DNA from: Betaproteobacteria bacterium
GTDB lineage: Bacteria; Bdellovibrionota_B; Oligoflexia; Silvanigrellales; Silvanigrellaceae
Direction: 5' to 3'
Assembly: GCA_016868315.1 (NCBI GenBank)
Contig: VGHE01000004.1
Location: forward strand, 186,001-250,000
DNA length: 64,000 bases
The notes under the pieces were generated by a model. It made no database searches. It was given only the letters and a program-made list of their open reading frames with translations, and was not told where the DNA came from. Positions 1 to 8,626 of this stretch are shown piece by piece (position 1 is the first letter of the stretch; every line of letters begins with the position of its first letter). Made by a program: the position numbers and the translations under genes.

Positions 1-732
1 ATTGAACGGTTTAATAAGGTCAGAACGCGTGAGGTGCTTGAGCATCTTTTGCAACGCGCGTTGAAGGAAAAGGCAACCGTCGTTGCAACGATCGTTGATC
101 CAGAATTGCGCGTGTATCTGATTTCTCGGGGCATGCAGCTTGGTGTGCATATTGTCGACGTGCTTTTTCCGTTGTTGGAAACCTTGTCAACGCAGCTTGG
201 GCGGCGTCCGAGTGCTATTCCCGGACTTTTGCGGCAGCTTGACCAGGATTATTTCCGTCGCGTTTGGGCTGTTGAATACACGGTGCGTCACGATGATGGA
301 GTTGCGCTGCACGACCTCAACGATGCCGATATCGTTCTCGTTGGAATCTCTCGCACATCAAAAACACCGCTGAGTATGTATCTGGGTCACAAGGGCTACA
401 AGGTTGCCAATGTGCCACTGGTTCCCGGCGCCGAATTGCCTGCCGAGATTTTTGCGGTTGACCAAAACAAAGTGATTGGCCTTGTCATCGACCCTCTCCG
501 TCTGACCGAGATCCGCACTGCGCGTATCGAGGCTTTGGGGAGCTCAAGTCAGGGCGATTATGCCAACTCAGCAAAAATCTTCGACGAGCTGGAGTGGTCG
601 CGTGAGATCTTCAAGCGCAACAAGCGTTGGCCTGTTCTCGATGTAACGGGCAAGGCACTTGAAGAAACAGCAGTTGAGATCGAGCGCATTATTCTTTCGC
701 GGTTCCCACATTTGCAGGAAGCGGGATTTTGA
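1..732 (+). CDS. ppsR: Pyruvate, water dikinase regulatory protein (kinase/pyrophosphorylase), 5' truncated
   Basis: This is a bifunctional ADP-dependent kinase and phosphate-dependent pyrophosphorylase of the DUF299 family. Known members switch PEP synthase or pyruvate phosphate dikinase off and on by phosphorylating a threonine. The family nucleotide-binding motif GISRTSKTPLSMYL is intact, and the C-terminal half (IGLVIDPLRL, then RSREIFKR-like and WPVLDVT segments) follows the family. The frame is open from base 1, so the true start lies outside the window; the GTG at 34 is internal. About 243 codons are visible against about 270 usual, so only a short N-terminal piece is missing. No dikinase gene is in view, so the target enzyme cannot be named. 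A hairpin terminator follows 28 bases after the stop. Confidence 0.93.
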   Translation: MERFNKVRTREVLEHLLQRALKEKATVVATIVDPELRVYLISRGMQLGVHIVDVLFPLLETLSTQLGRRPSAIPGLLRQLDQDYFRRVWAVEYTVRHDDGVALHDLNDADIVLVGISRTSKTPLSMYLGHKGYKVANVPLVPGAELPAEIFAVDQNKVIGLVIDPLRLTEIRTARIEALGSSSQGDYANSAKIFDELEWSREIFKRNKRWPVLDVTGKALEETAVEIERIILSRFPHLQEAGF

Positions 733-759
733 TTTTTCAAATCCGGAGAAATTAAAAAA

Positions 760-787
760 CCCTCGAGCAGTGCTCGGGGGTTTTTGT
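760..787. terminator. Bidirectional Rho-independent terminator between ppsR and tRNA-Arg
   Basis: An 8-bp stem (760-767 with 773-780, one G-U pair, loop CAGTG) is followed by a T tract on the + strand and preceded by an A tract that becomes a T tract on the - strand. It can therefore end both ppsR (+) and the tRNA transcript (-), which converge here. Confidence 0.85.
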
Positions 788-800
788 TTTGCTTCGGAGA

Positions 801-877
801 TGGCGGGCCGTAAGGGATTCGAACCCCTGACCAACGGTTTCGAAGACCGTTGCTCTATCCAGCTGAGCTAACGACCC
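801..877 (-). tRNA. tRNA-Arg (anticodon TCG)
   Basis: The reverse complement folds as a complete 77-nt cloverleaf: acceptor GGGTCGT pairs with ACGGCCC, followed by discriminator G and an encoded CCA. The D arm reads GCTC/GAGC, the anticodon stem ACGGT/ACCGT encloses loop CTTCGAA, and the T arm has loop TTCGAAT. Loop positions 34-36 are TCG, which reads CGA and, by wobble, other CGN arginine codons. It lies alone between ppsR and cysS, on the same strand as cysS. Confidence 0.95.
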
Positions 878-928
878 GCTCTGCTTCGCAGTGTGCCGCT
901 GAACGCGCCATTTTTCAAGGTCAGTGGT

Positions 929-2398
929 TTAAATCTGCAACGTCCAGCGTGTGCCACGGGGTGTGTCTTGGATCACAACACCTTGCGAAAGAAGTTCGTC
1001 CCGGATGAGATCGGCCGCCTTCCAATCTTTGGCTGCTCGAGCTGTTTGTCTGTCACCCAATTTACGTTCGATGTCGTCGGGACTGAGTTGTCCGCCCAAG
1101 CGGTACTGTGCAAGGTTTGCAAAAAATTCTGCGGGTGTGCTCTGCACAAGACCAAGTGTTTGTGTGAGCCAAGCCTTGGCGACCGGCCAGGTTTGATTGA
1201 GACGTTTTTTGTCGGTCGGGTGCAGCGACTTTCCTGCTTTTTCATTTGCTGCAAGGCCGCTGTTGATGGCACGAACCGTTTCAAAAAAGACTCCCATGGC
1301 TGCTGCGCTGTTGAGGTCATCAGAGAGTGCATCGCGCATCTTTTGGGTGAGATGCTCCAACGACGAGAGAACCTCAATGCTGCTAGCGTTGGTTTCTGAA
1401 TCTTCCTCATGCGCATAGCGGTCGAGTAGCTCAACGAAACGGTAAATCTTGGCAAGTTTTTTGAAGTTTTCTTCGGCTAATTCCATGGTGAAGTCGAGTG
1501 GCTGCGCATACGAAACCGACAAAAATGTGAGGCGCAGAACCTCCTGCGGATACTTTTCAAGGAAGTCTGCAATCGATACAAAGTGGTTTGTGCTCTTGGA
1601 CATTTTCTCGCCATAGAGCGTAACCATGCCGGCGTGCAGCCAGAAGGAAGCAAAATTTTTGCCGGTGGCACCCTCGGATTGGGCAATCTCTGCTTCATGG
1701 TGTGGGAAGATCAGATCGCGGCCACCCATGTGAATATCTATGCTTTCACCAAACAGAGCATGGATCATGGCAGAACACTCAATGTGCCAGCCGGGGCGTC
1801 CATCGCCCCAGGGGCTCTGCCATTTGATTTCGCCCGGTTTTGCAAATTTCCAGAGGGCAAAATCGAGAGGATCTTCTTTGGATTCGTCGACCTCAATACG
1901 CACGCCCTTTTGGAGGTCATCGATGTTGTTCTTGCTGAGTTTGCCGTAGCCTGAGAATTTACGCACTCGATAATAAACACCACTCGATGAGACGTATGCG
2001 TATTCCCGGTTGATGAGGGTTTGAATCATGTCGACGATGTTTTGAATATTCTCGGTCACCTTGGGTTCATGTTGAGGGCGATGCAAGTTGAAGTGCTTGA
2101 GCATTTCATCTTGTTCACCCACATAGCGGTTAACGATATCTTCACAACTCACGCCCTCATCGTTTGCCTTTTTAATGATTTTATCGTCGACGTCGGTGAT
2201 ATTGCGCGCCCATTGAACATCGTAATTTTGATCGACGAGCGTGCGATAAAGCAAATCGTATGAAAAGAATGTGCGGCTATGACCAATGTGAGTGTTGCTG
2301 TAGGGAGTGACGCCGCAGCAGTACATTTTGACCTGACGGCTGGCGGTGCGAAAGGGTTCTTTACGGCCTGTCAGGGTATTGTAAAATTGCAAAGCCAT
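929..2398 (-). CDS. cysS: Cysteinyl-tRNA synthetase
   Basis: This class I aminoacyl-tRNA synthetase charges tRNA-Cys in the cytoplasm. At 489 residues it is slightly longer than the usual 460. The N-terminal [16 protein letters not shown] block holds the zinc cysteine (Cys27/28) and the HIGH motif (37-40). The WHIECSAM and [11 protein letters not shown] blocks give the remaining zinc ligands, and [11 protein letters not shown] is the KMSKS loop. The C-terminal half is the helical DALR/anticodon region. It lies downstream of dnaJ on the same strand, but a strong terminator separates the two, so cysS probably has its own promoter or relies on readthrough. Confidence 0.97.
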   Translation of the reverse strand: MALQFYNTLTGRKEPFRTASRQVKMYCCGVTPYSNTHIGHSRTFFSYDLLYRTLVDQNYDVQWARNITDVDDKIIKKANDEGVSCEDIVNRYVGEQDEMLKHFNLHRPQHEPKVTENIQNIVDMIQTLINREYAYVSSSGVYYRVRKFSGYGKLSKNNIDDLQKGVRIEVDESKEDPLDFALWKFAKPGEIKWQSPWGDGRPGWHIECSAMIHALFGESIDIHMGGRDLIFPHHEAEIAQSEGATGKNFASFWLHAGMVTLYGEKMSKSTNHFVSIADFLEKYPQEVLRLTFLSVSYAQPLDFTMELAEENFKKLAKIYRFVELLDRYAHEEDSETNASSIEVLSSLEHLTQKMRDALSDDLNSAAAMGVFFETVRAINSGLAANEKAGKSLHPTDKKRLNQTWPVAKAWLTQTLGLVQSTPAEFFANLAQYRLGGQLSPDDIERKLGDRQTARAAKDWKAADLIRDELLSQGVVIQDTPRGTRWTLQI

Positions 2399-2433
2399 GC
2401 GTGTGATTCCCCGTGTAACTGCGAATTGAAATC

Positions 2434-2460
2434 AAAAAAAACCAGAGCAGCAGCTCTGGT
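2434..2460 (-). terminator. Rho-independent terminator after dnaJ
   Basis: A perfect 8-bp inverted repeat ACCAGAGC/GCTCTGGT with a 4-nt loop (2441-2460) is followed on the - strand by seven T residues (2434-2440). It lies 22 bases past the dnaJ stop and just upstream of cysS. Confidence 0.85.
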
Positions 2461-2482
2461 TGATGCGTTCTCGGATGAGAGT

Positions 2483-3622
2483 TTATCCGAAAATTCGGTC
2501 AAAGAAACCGCTCCCCTGCCCTTTGACGGCCTCACCATGTTTTTCGGCGAAGGCGCGCAAATGATCCTCGGCATCCTTTGATATTTTAGTAGGAATTTCG
2601 ACTGAAATCTCGATTATCAGATCGCCTTTGCCGCGTCCGTATTTTTCAAGTTTCGGCACACCCGCGCCCTGAATGATAAGGCGCTGGTTGGGTTGGACTC
2701 CTGCCGGGATGTCGATTCTGCGCGGCTCTTCTTCAAAGCAATCCACCAATATTTCGGTTCCCAGAATGGCTTGCGCAACTCCGAGCTTCAACGGATAGAC
2801 GAGGTCAAACTCTTCGCGCTTGAGCTTGGCATCTTCGGCAACATCAATGAATACGTAAAGATCACCCGAGGGACCACCGTTGGCTCCCGCTTCGCCCTCA
2901 CCCGCAACGCGCAAGCGCATACCTGAGTCGATGCCGGGAGGGATTTTAACTGTAATGGTGCTGGTTTTGGTGATGTGACCGGTGCCGCGGCAGTCACCGC
3001 AGGGGGTTGCAATCTTTTTGCCACTGCCGTTGCAGTCTGGGCAGGTGCTTGCGTAGCTGAAGAACCCTTGTTGGATCACGACCTGACCCTGTCCGCGACA
3101 CGTGTTGCAGGACACTGGCTTTGTGCCCTTTGCGGCGCCGGTTCCTTCGCACGATGTGCATTGTGCACGGCGTGGGATTTCAATTTTCTTTTCTGTTCCC
3201 AGAACCGCTTCCTTGAAGGGAATCTGGAGATCGTAACGCAAATCAGCACCGCGTCGGGCGCGGTTGCCACCACCGCGGCGCCGCCCCGCTCCACCCTGCA
3301 TGCCTCCGAAGCCAAAAATATCCTCAAAAATCGAACCGAAGTGTTCAAAAATGTCGTCCACATTGTTGAAGCCACCCGCTCCACCGGCACCCTGCACGCC
3401 GGCGTGACCAAATTGGTCGTAGCGTCGGCGTTTATCGGTATCACTGAGAACTTCGTAGGCTTCAGCAGCCTCTTTGAATTTTTCCTCGGCAGCCTTATCG
3501 CCCGGGTTTTTGTCGGGATGGAACTGCAGGGCAAGCTTGCGGTAGGCGCGCTTTACTTCGTCTGCCGCTGCAGAACGGGCAACGCCAAGAATTTCATAGT
3601 AGTCGCGCTTTTGCTGAGCCAT
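2483..3622 (-). CDS. dnaJ: Chaperone protein DnaJ (type I Hsp40)
   Basis: This is the co-chaperone that delivers unfolded clients to DnaK and stimulates its ATPase. At 379 residues it is full length. The domain order is classical: a J domain with the HPD tripeptide in [12 protein letters not shown], a Gly/Phe-rich stretch ([17 protein letters not shown] and [14 protein letters not shown]), four zinc repeats ([32 protein letters not shown]), and then two client-binding beta domains. No dnaK or grpE lies next to it. The flanking terminator and upstream promoter-like sequence suggest a single-gene transcript. Confidence 0.97.
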   Translation of the reverse strand: MAQQKRDYYEILGVARSAAADEVKRAYRKLALQFHPDKNPGDKAAEEKFKEAAEAYEVLSDTDKRRRYDQFGHAGVQGAGGAGGFNNVDDIFEHFGSIFEDIFGFGGMQGGAGRRRGGGNRARRGADLRYDLQIPFKEAVLGTEKKIEIPRRAQCTSCEGTGAAKGTKPVSCNTCRGQGQVVIQQGFFSYASTCPDCNGSGKKIATPCGDCRGTGHITKTSTITVKIPPGIDSGMRLRVAGEGEAGANGGPSGDLYVFIDVAEDAKLKREEFDLVYPLKLGVAQAILGTEILVDCFEEEPRRIDIPAGVQPNQRLIIQGAGVPKLEKYGRGKGDLIIEISVEIPTKISKDAEDHLRAFAEKHGEAVKGQGSGFFDRIFG

Positions 3623-3671
3623 GGTTGATCCTCATACACGTGCCGGCTTCGGTCTGCCCGCGAGCATGAGA

Positions 3672-3699
3672 AAACTATGCCAGAGCTGCGCCATGTCAA
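3672..3699 (-). promoter_or_regulatory. Possible sigma70-type promoter for dnaJ
   Basis: On the - strand a perfect TTGACA (3694-3699) is followed after 16 bases by TAGTTT (3672-3677), about 50 bases upstream of the dnaJ start. The -35 box is ideal and the -10 box is weak. I see no CIRCE repeat or clear heat-shock (CTTGAAA/CCCCAT) promoter. This is a prediction only. Confidence 0.35.
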
Positions 3700-3730
3700 G
3701 CGCAATCAGCAATGTTGTTTGTGCGATTTT

Positions 3731-4696
3731 TTAGCCGCTGACCAGGGAGAGACGCGAGAAGTCTGGAATTTCCGCTAGGCTGCTGGGGAAATCGAGGAGG
3801 CGCACCAGCGGATGCGGTGCTCTGCGTGCAGAGAAGGTGCGCAGTTCCACCGCCTCCGATGCATCGGAAAGTGCTTTTGCTAGTGCCGTATGCAGATCGT
3901 GCCCTGCCCTGTGGGCGATGATGTGTCCAATGACTGGAGTCCCAAGCAACGCGAGGTCGCCAATACAGTCGAGGATTTTGTGGCGCACGAATTCGTCTGG
4001 GGCGCGGAGTCCAGCTGAGTTGAGAAGCCCCTCTGTTCGACTCACCACAATAGCGTTTTCAAGGCTTCCGCCCTGGGCAAGCCCGCGCGAACGCATGAAC
4101 TCGACCTCTTCCGCTGTGCAGAAGGTGCGCGCATGCGACAGAGTTTCGCAAAAACTGCGTCCGGTGAGGGACAAAGTCAGGCTCTGCGAGCCGATAAGTG
4201 CATTGTTTTTAAAGTCGATGGAGTAGGTGATGCGCGGTTGCTTGCTTGGTTCAATCCGGATGAATCGGTTCGGGTCGCGAGGGTCGACGACTTCCACTGG
4301 CTTCTTGATGACTCGAACCGCACGGGGGATACCCAGATCCTCCACTCCGGCCTCATCGAGAAGAATGAGCCATGGTACTGCCGAACCATCGACAATCGGC
4401 ATCTCTGGCGCATTCACACAGATGCGTGCGTTGTCGATACCGAGTCCAAAGAGAGCTGCCATCAGGTGTTCAATGGTTGAAACGTAGGCTTCAGGTGAGC
4501 CGATGCGAGTTGCCAGAGCGGTATCGAATACAGCTTGGGGCTGTGCTTTGATTTCAACGTTGGGTTTGAGGTCGGTGCGCACAAAGCAAATACCGGAGTT
4601 TGCCGCGGCGGGATGAATTTCAAGCCGAATCTGATGGCCCGAATGAAGACCAATACCTCTGTGGCGGATTGTGCGTGCCACTGTACGTTGGTTCAA
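3731..4696 (-). CDS. lpxC: UDP-3-O-acyl-N-acetylglucosamine deacetylase
   Basis: This zinc amidase catalyses the committed step of lipid A synthesis, removing acetate from UDP-3-O-acyl-GlcNAc in the cytoplasm. At 321 residues it has the normal length. The zinc and catalytic residues are visible: His77 in EHLMAALFG, His239 and Asp243 in HKILDCIGDLALLG, and His266 in HRAGHDLH. Its presence shows that the organism makes lipopolysaccharide or lipo-oligosaccharide. It is divergent from ssb and is not clustered with ftsZ or other lpx genes. Confidence 0.96.
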   Translation of the reverse strand: MNQRTVARTIRHRGIGLHSGHQIRLEIHPAAANSGICFVRTDLKPNVEIKAQPQAVFDTALATRIGSPEAYVSTIEHLMAALFGLGIDNARICVNAPEMPIVDGSAVPWLILLDEAGVEDLGIPRAVRVIKKPVEVVDPRDPNRFIRIEPSKQPRITYSIDFKNNALIGSQSLTLSLTGRSFCETLSHARTFCTAEEVEFMRSRGLAQGGSLENAIVVSRTEGLLNSAGLRAPDEFVRHKILDCIGDLALLGTPVIGHIIAHRAGHDLHTALAKALSDASEAVELRTFSARRAPHPLVRLLDFPSSLAEIPDFSRLSLVSG

Positions 4697-4844
4697 TTTA
4701 GACTCCCCTCGCCGGTGAGGTCGAACACTTGCGTTTGGTCAAGGGCTCGGCCGATCCGTTTGCTTACCAGCCGGATGTTTTGGCAGCAAGCAAAACCATC
4801 CTGTTGTCGGTCAGTTCTTTACGAAGTTTAGCTTGAACCCGGAC

Positions 4845-4862
4845 AAAGGGGGAGCCCCCTTT
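4845..4862. repeat. Inverted repeat in the lpxC-ssb divergent intergenic region
   Basis: The 308-base gap between the divergent lpxC and ssb starts contains no credible gene. It holds a G/C-rich perfect inverted repeat, AAAGGGGG then a 2-nt spacer then CCCCCTTT. There is no T tract, so it is not an intrinsic terminator on either strand. It could be a protein-binding site or a leader hairpin in the ssb or lpxC transcript. No function can be read from sequence. Confidence 0.4.
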
Positions 4863-5004
4863 ACCCCCTGTCAAGTCTCTGACATTGCTCAGATCGAGTT
4901 TTTTACTCCGTGACCGCCTCCCGGTCTGCTCAGGAGGCTCTAGTTGACCCTGACCCAGATGCGATTTAAGCGTGCATTTAGAACTTGAGCAGGAGACAGT
5001 GCGT

Positions 5005-5505
5005 ATGCAGGGTGTGAACAAGGTGATTTTGATTGGTCGATTGGGACAAGATCCGGAAGTGCGTATGACCCCGAACGGACAAGCTGTCTGCAGCCTCCGC
5101 TTGGCCACCAGCGAAAGCTGGATGAAAGATGGCAACAAGGAAGAGCGCACGGAATGGCATCGCATTGTGGTTTGGGGCCGTCAGGCGGAACTTGCAGGGA
5201 AGTACCTTAAGAAAGGCCGCTCTTGTTTCATCGAGGGAAAGCTTCAAACGCGGAGCTGGGACGATCAGCAGTCCGGCCAGAAGCGCTATTCCACAGAAAT
5301 CGTGGCCAGTAATATCCAGTTCCTCGATTCCGGTACGGGTCGCGGCGCGGAATCCTCCTCAGGAGCAGATTTTGGTGGAGACACGGGCTCTGACAATCCT
5401 TTCTTCGGCGGTGGACCGTCATACGACAACGGTGGTGGAAATCGTGCGGCAGCCAATGGTCAGAATTCTCGCGCAGTCGATCTCGACGACGACGTTCCAT
5501 TCTGA
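5005..5505 (+). CDS. ssb: Single-stranded DNA-binding protein
   Basis: This OB-fold protein coats single-stranded DNA during replication, recombination and repair. The 166-residue product starts [20 protein letters not shown], the standard SSB N-terminus; an AGGAGA Shine-Dalgarno sequence at 4991-4996 supports this ATG over the upstream in-frame ATG at 4972. Family blocks [20 protein letters not shown] and [11 protein letters not shown] follow. A Gly/Ser-rich disordered tail ends in the acidic tip DLDDDVPF, which recruits partner proteins. A strong terminator lies right behind it, so it is probably monocistronic. Confidence 0.97.
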   Translation: MQGVNKVILIGRLGQDPEVRMTPNGQAVCSLRLATSESWMKDGNKEERTEWHRIVVWGRQAELAGKYLKKGRSCFIEGKLQTRSWDDQQSGQKRYSTEIVASNIQFLDSGTGRGAESSSGADFGGDTGSDNPFFGGGPSYDNGGGNRAAANGQNSRAVDLDDDVPF

Positions 5506-5531
5506 ATCTTTGCAGCAAATCCGAGTTCAAC

Positions 5532-5562
5532 AACCTTGTCATTGAAGTGACAAGGTTTTTTT
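5532..5562 (+). terminator. Rho-independent terminator after ssb
   Basis: A perfect 10-bp stem (AACCTTGTCA at 5532-5541 with TGACAAGGTT at 5548-5557, loop of 6) runs into seven T residues, 26 bases after the ssb stop. Confidence 0.92.
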
Positions 5563-5595
5563 GTTGTTCTCGGTAAATATAGAGGGTCGTGGGCG

Positions 5596-6261
5596 ATGAA
5601 AATCTTGGTTGCAGGTGGAACGGGACTGGTTGGTACTGAGCTTCTGAAGATTCTCGCGCAGCGTTCGAACCTTCACGTCACAGCATTGGTTCGGCGCCAT
5701 CCTTCGCCTGAGCTGTGTTTAGAACACATTCACTACCTTCCGTTCAATTACGAGAATGAACAAGACTTTGATAAGCTCGTTTCAGAATCGTTTGATGTTG
5801 TCTTTTGTGCGCTCGGTACAACTCGTAAAAAGGCTGGCTCCGCGCAACAGTTTGTCAAGGTGGATTTCGAATACCCGAGACGATTGATCGATGCTCTCGT
5901 ATCAACATTGCCTCTTTTGTGCGTTGTTTCTTCGGTGGGGGCTGATCGTCCGAGCGGGTTATACCTGCGCACCAAAGCTGCTCTCGAGCAGCATATTATG
6001 CAAAGTGGGATGCGTTACGTTATTTTGCGCCCTTCGTTGCTCTTGGGTGCGCGTCGGGAATTCCGCTTGCGTGAATGGCTTGCGGCGAAGTGTTCTCGCC
6101 CCCTTCAAAAAATATTGCGCTCGTCACTAGGAGGAAAATCAGCGATTTATGCACCAATCGACGCTGCTGAAGTCGCGCGTGCTATGGTGATCGCTGCTCT
6201 CGATCACCCTCCGCACTCGGGGGGAGTTATTCTCCAGGGACGCGACCTGCTTAAGCATTGA
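5596..6261 (+). CDS. NAD(P)-binding SDR-like oxidoreductase (HTATIP2-like)
   Basis: The 221-residue protein has an extended/atypical SDR Rossmann fold. The dinucleotide motif GGTGLVGTE lies at the N-terminus, VFCALGTTRKKAGS follows strand 4, and SSVGADRPSGLYLRTKAALE contains the Ser and a YxxxK-like YLRTK. This pattern is typical of the HTATIP2/TIP30 and NAD(P)H-binding-protein group. Substrate and reaction are unknown. It stands about 100 bases ahead of the KefG-like gene on the same strand, and could share its transcript. Confidence 0.75.
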   Translation: MKILVAGGTGLVGTELLKILAQRSNLHVTALVRRHPSPELCLEHIHYLPFNYENEQDFDKLVSESFDVVFCALGTTRKKAGSAQQFVKVDFEYPRRLIDALVSTLPLLCVVSSVGADRPSGLYLRTKAALEQHIMQSGMRYVILRPSLLLGARREFRLREWLAAKCSRPLQKILRSSLGGKSAIYAPIDAAEVARAMVIAALDHPPHSGGVILQGRDLLKH

Positions 6262-6363
6262 GAAAGCACCAGTGGTTGTTGATAAGATGTTTTGACTCTC
6301 AGCTTTCAGGTCTCTGCTTTTGTGTTGCTATGCTGCTCGCATTCTAACATGTGGAGTGGCGAG

Positions 6364-6918
6364 ATGACATCGCAGCGGAAAGCGCTCGTTCTTTTCTTTC
6401 ATCCGAACCATAAATCCTCGCGCGTAGGAAAAGCACTGGCAGAGGCAGCACATGGACTCGAAAATGTCACTGTGCGCGACATGTATTCAATTTATCCTGA
6501 TTACCTAATTGATTTGAAAGCAGAGCAAAAGGTTTTGCTTGAACACGATCTGATTGTCTTTCAGCACCCTGTGTACTGGTATTCGTGCCCACCTTTATTG
6601 AAATTGTGGATCGATGAGGTCTTCGAGTACGGATGGGCTTACGGTACCAGCAGCAATCATCTTCAGGGTAAGCATCTTCTCAGTGTGCTGACAACCGGGG
6701 GTTCGAGCGGTGCCTATGCGCCTGAAGGCTCGAACCGCGACACGATTCACACTTTTTTCTCGCCATTTGCTCAGACCGCTCACTTGTGTGGCATGGCCTA
6801 TGCCACTCCGTGGGTTGTTTATGGTGCACGCGGGATGAGTGATGGTGAGCTGCACGCGGCGTGCGCAGCATACCGAGGTGTTCTTACAAATTATGTTGCG
6901 TCAGGAGTATTGCCATGA
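6364..6918 (+). CDS. NAD(P)H-quinone oxidoreductase-like flavoprotein (KefF/KefG type)
   Basis: The 184-residue flavodoxin-fold protein belongs to the NQO1/KefF/KefG group, which includes the ancillary subunits that activate glutathione-gated K+/H+ antiporters. Family markers are the N-terminal [18 protein letters not shown], the [16 protein letters not shown] block with [17 protein letters not shown], and the TTGGSSGAY flavin-binding loop. I chose ATG 6364 because GGAG (6353-6356) sits 7 bases upstream; the frame is open further up but has no family similarity. Its stop overlaps the next start (ATGA), so it is translationally coupled to the broken kefC-like gene. Confidence 0.85.
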   Translation: MTSQRKALVLFFHPNHKSSRVGKALAEAAHGLENVTVRDMYSIYPDYLIDLKAEQKVLLEHDLIVFQHPVYWYSCPPLLKLWIDEVFEYGWAYGTSSNHLQGKHLLSVLTTGGSSGAYAPEGSNRDTIHTFFSPFAQTAHLCGMAYATPWVVYGARGMSDGELHAACAAYRGVLTNYVASGVLP

Positions 6919-8586
6919 GCGGACAAGGTCTTCTGGGCACAGTGGCGGTGCTGCTCGCTGCAGGTGTTGTCAGTGTTCCCTTGGCAAAACGGCTGGGGCT
7001 GGGGAGTGTTTTGGGGTACCTGGTCGCGGGTGCGCTGATTGGTCCATTTGGATTGAAACTTCTGAACAACTCTGTCGAAGTGATGCATGTCGCTGAGTTT
7101 GGAGTTGTTATGCTCCTGTTTTTGGTGGGACTTGAGCTCAACCGCAATCGTTCTGCAAATTCTCTCAGAGCGCGGACTCTCCCAGTCCTCTGTTGGTCAA
7201 GATTCTTTTTCCGTTCTGTTGTTTCAGGATTTAGCGATCATTCCTATCCTCGCACTGATTCCTCTCTTGGGACATGAGCAAGCCGTTTCGGCGAGTTCTC
7301 CGGTTGAGATGTCTCCTGCGCTTCGTACCGTTCTTGCTCTTGCCATTATTATGGCTCTTGTGTGTGGCAGTCGCACAGTAGTCAACCCTCTTTTCCGTTG
7401 GATTGCTGTCACCCGTCAAAAAGAAATTTTCACGGCAGCGGCATTGTTGATTGTTGTGGGTGTTGCCCTTCTCATGGACAGTGTTGGACTTTCGATGGCT
7501 CTGGGAACCTTTCTTGCTGGTGTGGTGCTTGCTGACTGTGAGTACAGACACGAACTTGAAAGCAACATCGAACCTTTCAAGGGTTTGCTGCTTGGTATCT
7601 TTTTTACAGCCGTGGGCAGCTCCATGGATTTCTCCCTGCTCTCTGCGGAACCCCTGCGGATTCTTGCGCTTGTTCTGCTTTTGCTTGCCTGTAAGATATT
7701 CGTTTTGAACCTGTGTGCACGCCTCTTTAACCACGACAGTCGAAATGGTTGGCTCTTTTCCGTTTTGCTTTCGCAAGGAGGAGAGTTTGCCTTTGTCCTC
7801 TTTACGACTGCACAGGGCTTTGGTGCACTCACGGCGAGGCAGTCCTCAGAGCTCACCCTGATTGTCGCGTTATCAATGTTCACAACTCCGTTTTTGCTCA
7901 AGGCAGTTGAAAAGCTCATTGCTCAAGAGAATCGAAAGCCTGCTGTGACGGAAGAGAAGATTGAATCCGATCACAACGCGGTCATTATTGCTGGAATGGG
8001 ACGATTTGGTCAGATTGTGGCTCGATTGCTCCATACAAATGGGATGTCAGCCACGATTGTCGATTACAGTCCGGATATACTCGACCGTGTTCGCGCATTT
8101 GGATTCAAGGTTTACTATGGAGATGCAACTGAATTGTCATTGCTCGAATCAGCTGGCCTTGAGCATGCAAAAGTGGTTGTTCTGGCAATTGATGATCGCG
8201 ACGCGTGTTTGCGTGCCGCCGAGCAAATCAAGAAGCACTATCCGAAGGTACGGATTATGGCGCGAGCATTCGACATGATGCATGCCTATGAGCTGATGGA
8301 TATCGGGGTTCAAGATTTTCAGCGTGAGACCTTTGATTCTGCTGTGGGTCTGGGTGAGCGTGTACTTGTTGAGTTAGGCGTGCATCCACATGCTGCTCGG
8401 AGGCATGCAAAAGTTTTTCATCGTTATGACAACAGGGTGCTTCACGAGCTTCACTCACTGCACAAGCAGCGCAATGAGTTCATTTCCAGCAGCAAGGCGG
8501 CGCGCGAGGAGCTGGGTCGGCTCTTTTCGGTGGATGAGGAAAACTTGCGGCAAGGTCATGCCGATGCAGCATGGGTCAAGTCATAA
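6915..8586 (+). pseudogene. KefC/KefB-like K+/H+ antiporter, broken by an internal out-of-frame deletion
   Basis: The intact family exchanges K+ for H+ through a CPA2 membrane domain gated by a cytoplasmic RCK/TrkA-N domain. Here the N-terminus starts in one frame ([13 protein letters not shown] to FLVGLELN, about 75 residues, ending near 7142). The rest continues in another frame from [15 protein letters not shown] (7132) to the stop at 8586. About 45 residues normally found between GLEL and LSSTA are missing, so this is a deletion with a frame change rather than a one-base error. The 13 bases 7131-7143 can be read as either boundary, pointing to a short-homology deletion. The remaining membrane segments and RCK domain (GMGRFGQIVARLL, YYGDATELSLLESAG) look undamaged. 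The shifted frame has an in-frame ATG at 7087, but a product from it would lack the first helices. Confidence 0.8.
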
Positions 8587-8626
8587 TCTATTCCCTTACT
8601 GCACCGCGTCTCATATCAGAGGCTTT

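Noticed and set aside
893-1399. A 168-residue + strand open frame within cysS
   Set aside because: It lies entirely opposite the conserved cysteinyl-tRNA synthetase and has no independent support.
7087-7143. Programmed ribosomal frameshift in the kefC-like gene
   Set aside because: There is no slippery heptamer or downstream structure at the junction, and a frameshift would not explain the missing 45 conserved residues.
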